NCBI GenBank assembly: GCA_023213395.1
Contig: CM041465.1
Location: forward strand, 80,173,741 to 80,237,740
Source: Cycas panzhihuaensis
Taxonomy: Eukaryota; Cycadophyta
DNA length: 64,000 nt
Direction of reading: 5' to 3'
Of the stretch, positions 1-8,187 are shown piece by piece. Both the position numbers and the translations under genes were made by a program. Below the pieces are notes generated by a model. It saw only the letters and a list, made by a program, of their open reading frames with translations. It had not been told where the DNA came from and made no database searches. Within the stretch, counting starts at the first letter, position 1. Each line of letters starts with the position of its first letter.

Positions 1-509
1 AAGTTGAAGCAAAAGAGGCTCATATGGCAAGCAATAAATGGTCGTGAAGGGTAGGAGTACCTAGCTATAAGGCTACCTAAGGATAGGAGCAGGCTATTCA
101 ACCACTGGCTGAGAGCGAGCAGTAAAAGAGCACCCTGGGATACCAAAGGTTGCTTAAGAAAGTAAAGAATGACTCCGAACAGAGGGAATATAGAGGGAGC
201 ATTCCCTTTTCCCTTTTGAGACCCCAGGGGCCAGAACGAGCTGTAAAAATAAGTCCAGAATGGTGAAACGTGCCAAACAATTATAAACTCAGGCATGTAC
301 AAGAGTGGCACATAAAACGAGACAGAAGGGCCCAGCGAAAATGCACCAGCGAGGTGCCATAAATGCATATGAAGGAAATGAGCAAAAACGAAGGCTATGG
401 AAGTGCAATGGGAAACAGGGATAGAAGGCAAAGATGATCGGGGGTGAGAAACAATCTCAACGACTATCACAGAAGTGGGAACAGAGAAGGTGCCTGCCGG
501 GCCCCCGCC

Positions 510-518
510 TATATAAGG
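510..518 (+). promoter_or_regulatory. TATA box of the E1 antisense gene
   Basis: TATATAAGG lies 159 bases upstream of the predicted ATG at 677 of the antisense gene. The equivalent position holds TATATAAAGG in E3 (31421-31430) and a decayed ACTATAAGG in E2 (minus strand, 20401-20410). The surrounding bases are also similar between copies. That it works as a promoter is inferred from position and conservation; no transcript evidence is available. Confidence 0.5.
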
Positions 519-700
519 AAAATCGATGAAAACGGAATTTATTTTCATAGGCTCTTGAACAAATCTAGAGCCTTTCCCTTACGTAGCGAAGTGCCACGCA
601 ACTTTGGAGGCACATGGGGAAAGATCCGACTGTCAGATTAGAGCTGGGAGACAGCCGTTGGGATTGTCGAGATGAGATGGCGAGCGCTCGACCAGACCCA

Positions 701-1185
701 GTGAGTGGATCTCTAAAACCATAATCCATCTCGTGATTTAAAGTTTGATGCTTTTATTGCTTTTTTATGTAGTTTTTAGGCCCCATATGGGCAAAAAAAG
801 ATCTCTAGGAGTCCAAATTAGACCCAGAGAGAGGCGGGATTGGGCCATTAGGCAGCCCTGGTCCCAATAGGCCTGGTTGTGGCCTGTTGAATTTTTTTTT
901 TTTGGTTTTTTGGGCAGGAAAACCACCCTTTTGGGGGGTTGACGCTCGCACCGCGACAAAGTTCACAGTGCCGCGATCTTTGCCACGAGGCCACACTCGC
1001 CGTGGGACCTAGGCCAAACTCCACGGTACCACAAAGTTTGGCATGGTGCGAAGGTAGAACTACTAAAAAAATGAAGATGGGGGCCCAATTGCCCCTAAAT
1101 CTTGACTGAATGAGGCTGAGAGACAGTCTAGAGGATGAGGAGTGATCAAGGATCAAGATCTGACTTATTTCATGGTGTTTTACAG
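701..1185 (+). other. Intron 1 of the E1 antisense gene (predicted)
   Basis: Predicted phase-0 intron of 485 bases, from CCA|GTGAGTGG to TTTTACAG|G. Intron 1 is 486 bases in E2 and 492 in E3, with the donor GTGAGTGG identical in all three. It contains a GC-rich inverted repeat at 944-1052. Confidence 0.55.
944..1052. repeat. GC-rich hairpin in intron 1 (E1)
   Basis: Inverted repeat with arms near 944-962 and 1034-1052 (cores CTCGCACCGCGAC and GGCATGGTGCGA), enclosing further copies of the CGCGGTGCCGCGATC / GGTACCACAAAGTTT type. Equivalents occur in intron 1 of E2 and E3, and shorter versions in the LTRs. Confidence 0.6.
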
Positions 1186-2090
1186 GTTGTGATTGCGGTG
1201 GAGAACCACGAAAACTTAGGTATGGCTATGCTTGATTTCATAGAGATGATGTCGTGGGAGGAAAGGTAGATACTATTGAGATGTGGCCTACTAAAGGTCA
1301 CGAAGACACCCCAGTACACATCAGATCAGAGATTGTTAGTGGATATAGTGTCCCATTGGGACAGGTGGAGATATGTCTTTCACCTACCCTAAGTGGGGGA
1401 TGTATCGGTGACATCGGGAGATGTCAGGAGGATACTCGGGGTACTGGCGATAGGGAGGTCAGTGATACTAGGAGCGCCCAAAGAATGAGGCGACACGTGA
1501 AGGTCACATTTCTTCATAGGTCCAGACAGGTGGGAGATGTGAGGGATTCCTCTCCAGAGCATGGTGATACCAGGGATTCCTCTAGTGAGGAAACTGATCA
1601 CATTGTATGCCTGCTCGGATATCCCAAAATGTAACTATAGGGATATACCAGGTGGTTAGATGGATACAGTGCACCAGTGTGAGGTAGGAGAGAGGATGGA
1701 CTAGGCTACCCTCATAGCGGTGAACCTCGTCATAAAGTTGAATGCCATTCAAGTAGCGGGGAGGGGCAGACTATCATACAGTACTCTATTATAGTGCTAG
1801 TTTTTCGACCACTTTGGAGTAGTGGCGCCCAGAGGGGGATCATACCCTGTTTCAGAATGGGCCCGAATGGTATACAAGTGGCAGACTAGATTCAGAGGGA
1901 CTGAGGACCAGGCTCATGTTTGTCGCTCGGTGGAGGCCACATCGCTAGACCTCCTCACCATGATAGACTACATAGCATATCCATATAGAGCGGTGTGGTG
2001 GGATAGCAACGATGAGGCAGGAGGGGTAGGATTGCCCCCAAGAGATGACGGGGGCAGTGATGGGGCTGGCCTATTACGAGCTGTAGGAGA

Positions 2091-2160
2091 GGCAGGTCCA
2101 TCAGGGACTACAGGTAGAGGGGCAAGTCCATCAGGGACTACAGGTGGAGAGGCAAGCTCA
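2091..2160 (+). repeat. 33-base tandem repeat in the antisense ORF linker
   Basis: About two copies of a unit encoding a G-x-S-P-S-G-T-T-G-like peptide (GGCAAGTCCATCAGGGACTA type). It expands the Gly/Ser/Pro-rich linker after the PMD-like region. A degenerate version is present in E2. Confidence 0.6.
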
Positions 2161-2383
2161 TCAGGAGTTGCAGAGGAGGGCAGAGGTCTAGTGACATGAG
2201 CCCGTAGGTTGTGGATCGTCAAGAGGTCCGGGGATGCAGTTGCACCAGTCGAGGAGAGGAGGGATGTCCCAGTTGCTGAGGCAGTGGCCAAGGAGGTACC
2301 TGAGGAGGATGAGGTACCTGTAGCTGGAGGAGTACTAGAGGCAGAGGCAGTTACCCCAGTAAAGGAGCTGGCAGCTGCAACAG

Positions 2384-2420
2384 GTGAGATATAACCAACT
2401 CCTATCATCATTTGATTGCC

Positions 2421-2504
<84 letters not shown>

Positions 2505-2560
2505 TAATTTTGGTTTGATATGTGTATGGACATGTACTGATATATGATGTTGGATTGCAG
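2384..2560 (+). other. Intron 2 of the E1 antisense gene with AT microsatellite
   Basis: Predicted phase-1 intron of 177 bases, GTGAGATA...GGATTGCAG. Removing it restores an alignable frame (RLVEVVV and following) with E2 and E3. About 2424-2500 is a pure (AT)n run absent from the E2 and E3 introns (114 and 123 bases). Confidence 0.6.
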
Positions 2561-3219
2561 GTATAATAGATATCTAGAGATTGGTAGAGGTGGTAGTTTG
2601 AGAGATTTCCCTGGGCCTATGCAGAGGGACAGTCTCCCATCCAAGCAGGCGATGAGCCCAGATCGGCGACCAATTAAAGAAAAGATTCGCCCCATTGATA
2701 AGGGCGAGAGACTTATGGATCGGAGAGTCCCAGGAGCATGAGGCACGTGCAGGATGGCAGCAGGCAGAGCTAGACACTACCTAAGCTAAGAGGGATGCCC
2801 TATAGAGTCAGGTACAGGTACTGGAGGCTCAAGAAGCAGTTGTAGGGGATACAGAGGGCCGTATCTAGCTAGCTATGATGGAGGAGCATCTCAAAGGGAT
2901 GGAGGAGAGGTTCCACAACGTAGAGATGGATTGAGATTATATCCAGGCCCAATATGATCGACTAGTGGATGAGGTGGCATCAAGGTCAGCGCGGAGCAAG
3001 ACATATACCCACACAATGGCGACGACTCTAAGGAGGCCAGGAGATAAGAAGAGCAGAGCAGGAGGCTCCCAGAGGCTGAGGATGAGTCTCTAAGGGATGT
3101 GGTCCCTAGGAGAGGGATCACATCAACCAGGAGATGACGCCCCAAGGGTAGGGCAGCATATAGGAGTTTTTGTTGTAGACAGGGGAAAGCACATACCTCT
3201 AGGGAGTCACCATATGTAG

Positions 3220-3878
3220 TCACATGATTGTATCCTCCCTGCAAGGACACTGACTTCCCACGGATGATGTAACATGCCACTTGTATGATATGACACATGA
3301 TTATTTTGATGTGTATAGACAGGGTGATTGATATCCCATTTGATGTATAATAATGTGTATCGTAATGTGATGGATGATGTGCATGTTTTGTTTACACGTT
3401 TGTGTATGTGTATGTGTATGAGGGTACACAAGTGCACGAGGATATGATTGATGATGTTTTAAGCTGATTATTATATGATTTTTGTGCTATGATATTTGTT
3501 CAAGTTATGCATATTTCCTTTCATACAAGGCCATATTCCTAATAGGAGCACACATGATTACCATGAGTAGAGGCGATAGATATATGTGAGGCTAGGAAAT
3601 AGGGAGACACACATGCCCACATGGGAGCATAGAGGGATATGTAAAGGAAATGCTAATAGGAAGGGAGTGACCACACTCCAAAGCATTGTCCTAATCGAGG
3701 AATGCCTAAATAGGAGGATGCGGTTCCCAAGAGGAAGGAAACAAGGGTTCTACGGGAGGAACCCAAAAAAGATGAGAGGGCCACCCTAAGTCGCCATTCT
3801 GCCTGTGGCTAGGAGGAACATGAACAAGCTTAAGATGGTAGTTTAGGCTCATTTTGGAGCGTGAAAGAGGTGATGATG
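3220..3878. other. Convergent intergenic segment of E1
   Basis: About 660 bases lie between the end of the antisense gene and the end of pol, which converge here. No coding signal is seen. Parts are alignable with E2 17082-17810, including a CATTTCCTTTCATAC block near 3515 and a GTAAAGGAAATG block near 3640. Confidence 0.5.
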
Positions 3879-4786
3879 AAGTTATGTATAGAATTTCTTG
3901 ATGGATTTCCCGTTAACAGCTTTCTCAAATTCAAGGCCCTTTAGGGAGGTGATCCTATAAGTGCCATTATCGAGGCTCTCAAGAACGATAAAGGGACCAA
4001 TCCATTTGGGTCTGAATTTAGCCAAGCGGTCATGGAGATATTCTAATTTGAGGACATGGTCCCTAGGATACAAAGGATGAGAACGAAGGTGTTTATCATA
4101 GGTCCTTTTCGAGTGGGCTTTGGATGCAAGGTTAGCCTAGTAGGTGGCTAAACATCTCTCATCTAAGGCCTTGAGGTCTTTTTTTTCTTGACGGATAGAC
4201 TCCTCACCGATAAGACCTCGAAGGGAAACTCATACAGAGAGAATCTCCACTTCCAATGGAAGTACTGCCTCAGTCCCATAAACTAGGGAGAACAGAGTCA
4301 TTCCTGTAACAACATCGATAGAGGTACGGTAAGCCCATAGGGCAAAAGGGAGCTGAAGGTGCCAATCTCTCTAAAATTAGGCAATCATTTTCTTTAAGAT
4401 ATTAATAAGAGTCTTGTTGAATGATTCAACTTGACCATTCACCTGGGGGTAGTAAGGGGAGGAAGTTTTGTGATAGATTTTGAATTTCTCACAATGTTCA
4501 CCCATCTCCTTATTACAAAAAAAGGTTCTGTTATTTGTGATTAAGACGTCGGGAATCCCAAAGCGACAAATGATGTGCTGGTAGATGAAAGTAGATATCG
4601 TCTTGATAGGGGTAGTAATCAAAGGTATGGCTTCTGCCCACTTAGTAAAGTACTTCGTGGCAGTCAAGATGAACTTGTGCTGCGATGAAGAGGGCAGTGA
4701 TATGGCCCTGATGAGGTCTAGACCCCATTGAGCAAAAATCCAGGAGATATGATAGGATGAAGAGGCTCAAAAGGCACGCGAGTGAT
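3879..4786 (-). pseudogene. pol: E1 integrase
   Basis: Catalytic core and C-terminal part of a Ty3/gypsy integrase. Visible motifs in minus order are ATKYFTKWAEA, GIPDVLITNN (the second catalytic Asp is replaced: TNN where E2 has TDN), SSPYYPQVNGQVESFNK with the catalytic Glu, then DHVLKLEYLHDRL and KFRPKWIGPFIVLESL. It ends at KKFYT and a stop near 3879. The zinc-binding N-terminal region is missing because of the deletion at 4784-4789. Stops and frame changes separate the blocks, so it cannot be functional. Confidence 0.85.
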
Positions 4787-5990
4787 GTTGGACACCCATT
4801 TAGGGTAGTGAATGGAAGTAATGAGTCCAGCATCTAAAAATTTCTCAACCTTCATTTTAATAGCAACTGAGAGTTTAGGATGGAGAGGACGTTGTTTCTG
4901 GCACAAGGGGTAGGCGCCAGGAATGGTAGTGAGATTGTGGGTGACAATTGAGGGGTCAATTCCTTTCGTATCAGAGTAATCCCCTGCAAAGACATCCTGG
5001 AACTCCTAGAACAAAAAGGAATATTCCCTTACCTCATCAGGAGAGCATTATACCCCTACCTTAATGACCTTGCCCAGGGCGAGGACTATGTCCTAGGTTT
5101 CCCCCATGCACATGGTATTCCCCTCCTCGAAATGGAGGGGTACAAGGTCAATAGGGAGAGACAGAACAAGGGATAGAATTAGATCAGTGAGTGTGGACCC
5201 AATTGCCAAGACCTTCTGGAGGCCAAGCCTATGGTGACCAGAAGAAAAGTTGGGCGCGGAGCCCACTAAATGCTCAAGAAAAGCCTCATAATCTTTGAAG
5301 TAATCCATCCTGTGGATGATCTTATTTCAAATAGATGAGATGCTGGAGGAAGTGGGAGCGATGGGACCTTGATGGTCAGTAGGCTGCCTAACATCCCTAA
5401 AAGAATCAAAGGGAGAGTCAGGAAGGGACTCCCAGTGAGGAGCAAAAGGAAGTTCCTCAAGACCATCACCTGCAAGGGGTGATGGAGAGGAAGAATCAAG
5501 GACCTGTGGGTCAATACGTGCAATGACATGTGACACAAGGGGATGACTGGTCTTTGCAATAAGAGGAGTTCTAGGTTGGGACCTAGAACAGGGAGGGTGT
5601 CCCCTACTAGTGCAGAGGAAGGAGATAGGGTGAGGAAAGTCCTCATCCTCACCATGGGACTCGTTCACTCGTCGTCACTAACCAAGGCGAGGCACCCATA
5701 GCTCTCGACACCAATAGGAGTAAAGCAAGTAAGGCTAGAGGAAGAAGACGTAGGATCTTCTTCAAGATGGGATGAATCAGGTATGCCGATGGAGCAAGCT
5801 GAGGCATGAGTAGAAGGGCCTTTATCTCCCTTCATATGACCATGGCTTGCTTGGTTAGTAAGAAGAGTTTGTTTAACAGGTGGGCATCCACGAAAAACAA
5901 CCCTCATTCGCCCATCATAGATGAACTTAAGTTGCCTCCAGTAGGTCAAACACACGGCTCCCATCTGATCAAGCCATGGTCGACCCAAAA
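4787..5990 (-). pseudogene. pol: E1 protease-RT spacer and start of reverse transcriptase
   Basis: Minus-strand remnants collinear with E2 13490-14606. They comprise an acidic Ser/Pro-rich spacer (HPISFLCTSRG, GSAPNFSSGHHRLG, HFEEGNTMCMG), then the RT N-terminus with QKQRPLHPKL and FLDAGLITSIHYPKWVSN. The sequence then jumps straight into integrase (VPFEPLHPIIS). The RT palm, pol RNase H and integrase zinc finger are absent. The upstream end holds GRPWLDQMGAV, the C-terminal end of the protease domain. Confidence 0.8.
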
Positions 5991-6400
5991 GAAGATTGTA
6001 GTCGACATCTACATCAAGGACTACAATGTTGTAAGGATAGTCTTACCCTCGAGAGTGAGTGGGATCGAAACAGATTCAAATGGAGTCTTTTCGCTACCAT
6101 CGTAGCCTTGGCATCGCCATGGAACAAGTTCTAAGGCAGAAATGCCAAGCTCTTACATAACGTGCAAAAAGCATGGCATTAACAAAAGAACCATTGTCAA
6201 CAACGGTCCTTCGCAAGGTACAATCTGGTGTGTCAATAGTGATGGTGAAAGGGAAGTTCCATTAGTGTTCCCTTTCACAAGCGGGGGCAAGGTCTTTAGG
6301 GTCAAAGGAAATGGCAGGCTCATGGCTTTGGGTGATATCTAAAGCGTGAATGGGCACATCACCCAACCTTAAAGCTTACAAAAGGAGTGTCCGTTGTTTG
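5991..6400 (-). pseudogene. pol: E1 aspartic protease
   Basis: Retropepsin-like region read on the minus strand. The active-site segment is VDNGSFVNAMP near 6173-6205, with D-N-G where most retropepsins have D-S/T-G. E2 and E3 have the same D-N-G. Downstream, the GRPWLDQMGAV block marks the domain end. The frame is broken by stops and small indels. Confidence 0.7.
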
Positions 6401-7502
6401 GGACAACTTCTCAAGACGTCCATAATGGACATCCTAGAAGCCATGGTACAAAGCTCATCAATGACAGAAAAGGCCTTCCCCTTTACTGTGAGTTGAGGAA
6501 GGGTTCTCCTGAAATCGTAGCGACCTGGACGAACGAGAATACTCTTAGGAAGTAACGAAACTTCTGGAAGGGAGGTTTCTAGAAGAGGATCAAAGTGTGG
6601 AGCAGAAGAAGAGTCGCTCACTGCCTCTTTAGCAGCTTGAGACTGAGTTAAGGCATATAAGGGGGTTGCCTCAAGCATTTGGATCACCTTCTTTCCCTTA
6701 TTCTGGGACCACAAAGGTGAAGGAGTATGACAGTCAGGGGAACATGAGGAAGAAGACAAATCCTGCGCGCCCTTCCCTTTACCGTGTGAAGGATGGGAAT
6801 TCAAAGATCTTCCCCAGTTCCAGTTGTTATTTGGTTGAGCATTATGATCACGCTCCCTATGCTTCGGGAATAGATTCTTATGGATCGATTGATCAATGTT
6901 AGGCCTTGAGGCCCATTTAGGATAAGAGTCATGTTGTGGGGCATCCCTAGGATGTTGAGCCCTACAATGTGAGTTGTCATGGAAACACTCCCTATGAACG
7001 GAACATCACTTCTTCTCAAGTGAGGAATTTGGCTTCCTTCCTTGAGAGGACTGGGTATTACCAAGGAGCGGCTTGAGTAGCTTATTGGATTTGTTTATTA
7101 GAAGTGGGTGATGAAGGAGCTTGCAGTTTAAGTTCCTTCATCATACGTTTGAATGAACGTATAGCAGAAGTGAGTGGGTTTAGAGTCTTCTCAGTCAGAT
7201 GAGAAGAAGACCTAGTAGGTTGTTGTGGTTTGGTTTCTTTGCTTTGGGGTGGTGCCTTACGTCATTGTGAGGGCTTAAGGGGATTCTTAAGTCCAGCCTA
7301 GATCTCAATAGCTTCAAGCGTGAAGCACTTTGCAATGGCGGAATCACATGTGGTTGGCCTCATCTTCAGGACTTCCACATGAACTTCATGGCGAAGTGCA
7401 TTAACGAAGAGGTCCCTCTTCAATTTCTCAGGCAAAGTAGCCTTAGTGGAATGGAGGAGGTCATGAAATCGCTGCACAAAATCACAATTCATCTCATCGT
7501 GA
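6401..7502 (-). pseudogene. gag: E1 gag, C-terminal part
   Basis: Remnant of the capsid end and nucleocapsid region. It includes RFHDLLHSTKATLPEKLKR and FVNALRHEVHVEVLK near 7350-7500, collinear with E2 11910-12100. The gag sequence stops at about 7503, the point where E2 inserted, and resumes at 24537. Confidence 0.8.
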
Positions 7503-7507
7503 CCTTG
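7503..7507. repeat. Target-site duplication of E2, left copy
   Basis: CCTTG immediately before the E2 5' LTR. It is matched by CCTTA (24532-24536) after the 3' LTR, with one mismatch. Confidence 0.75.
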
Positions 7508-8010
7508 TGTTTCTCGGCTACTAGGAATGGATACGGACATGTCGGCTTAGGTAGGCTCAGGTATGCTTCTCCCTTTTTACATGCACTATTTCGTTGGAAA
7601 GGTTGACAGAAGTATTGCCTCTCTGCATGACTGCTTGCTTTATTTGCGTGATTACTTCGCATTTTGTTGTCTGTTCATGCTGCCTGTCATATCATGAGCA
7701 TATGACGACCCAGCGGGACCTACCTTTCTACAAGGTAGGCATCCCCATGGCACTTTACCACCCTCCACGCAATCTCCACACCACCTCAAGTCCCTTTTTG
7801 GTCCGTATGATCCGTTCATGCCTTGACCTTGAGTTCCTAGCACTCCGTTTTTGGGACCTTTTACCTGTTGATGTTGCTTGCCTCTATCCACATGTATCCT
7901 GGACTGTCTCAGCCACCTAGACAGGAGGGCCAGCTCCTCCCAGGCCTACCACATCATCACCCAAAGCTCCCAGAACCCAGAATTCAGCCATTCTGGCTTT
8001 CTGGTCCCAT

Positions 8011-8050
8011 ACTACTATAAACTTAGCGATACTGTGAAGTTTACTGTAGT
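8011..8050. repeat. LTR hairpin (E2 5' LTR)
   Basis: Arms ACTACTATAAACT (8011-8023) and AGTTTACTGTAGT (8038-8050) pair at 11 of 13 positions. The same stem occurs at the equivalent LTR position in E1, E3 and the E2 3' LTR, with different paired bases. Confidence 0.65.
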
Positions 8051-8178
8051 GCGACTATCATCAGTTATTTTTTTAAAGTTGCCATGGCAATTCTCGTGTT
8101 TCCCATGAAATTGCCATGTGTCCTCGCGTCCACCTCAGCCCTATTCGCGTTTTATTTATTCACTTAGGGCTGCGATGG

Positions 8179-8187
8179 GTATAAGTA
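8179..8187 (+). promoter_or_regulatory. Candidate LTR TATA box (E2)
   Basis: GTATAAGTA is conserved in the E2 3' LTR (about 22458) and as GGTATAAAA in E1 (minus strand, 28292-28300). It is placed before the R region by position only. Confidence 0.45.

Larger units (their letters stand above)
677..3219 (+). pseudogene. Antisense spliced gene of E1, plant-mobile-domain-like protein
   Basis: The gene is encoded opposite to gag-pol. Predicted exons are 677-700 (8 codons), 1186-2383 and 2561-3219, with introns GTGAGT...TTTTACAG and GTGAGA...GATTGCAG. Exon 2 keeps one reading frame over 1198 bases and carries about 15 in-frame stops, mostly TAG or TGA. Some, such as the TAG after GG and the TGA after VT, fall at Trp or Gln positions kept in another copy. 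Motifs: VENHENLGMAM, RCGLLKV, LLVDIVSHWD, VFHLP and a VT..DVRRILG stretch. The order W-D...FHLP...VTP-DI..ILG resembles the N-terminal half of the plant mobile domain (aminotransferase-like, PF10536). A Gly/Ser/Pro-rich linker follows, then an acidic stretch. Exon 3 is rich in Glu, Gln and Arg and looks coiled-coil, with one 2-base deletion near its start. The C-terminus is uncertain. An ATHILA ORF1-type protein is an alternative. Confidence 0.6.
1..7507 (-). mobile_element. E1, Tat/Ogre-like Ty3/gypsy element, 3' portion
   Basis: This is the downstream part of a large minus-strand Ty3/gypsy element. Reading leftwards it carries the end of gag, protease, the start of RT fused to integrase by a deletion, then the antisense gene. 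Its 3' LTR lies beyond the left edge. The upstream part is at 24532-28991; the two were separated by insertion of E2 within gag, shown by the matching gag sequence on each side and the CCTTG/CCTTA duplication at 7503-7507 and 24532-24536. The first 60 bases match, in reverse complement, E2 around 20820-20890, which lies between the antisense promoter and the second RNase H, so that RNase H should lie just outside the window. Confidence 0.85.

Noticed and set aside
848-1156. 102-codon minus-strand open frame
   Set aside because: It falls over the GC-rich intron hairpin. GC richness lowers stop frequency, and no matching protein is seen in E2 or E3.
1968-2411. 147-codon minus-strand open frame in E1
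   Set aside because: Shadow of antisense gene exon 2; its Ser/Ala/Pro content comes from the repeat linker read backwards.
3119-3137. Apparent common C-terminus (Arg-Arg-TGA) of the antisense gene in the three copies
   Set aside because: It is in a different frame from the coiled-coil region. The frame continuous from exon 2 runs on to GDDxPxxGQ, so the later ends were used.
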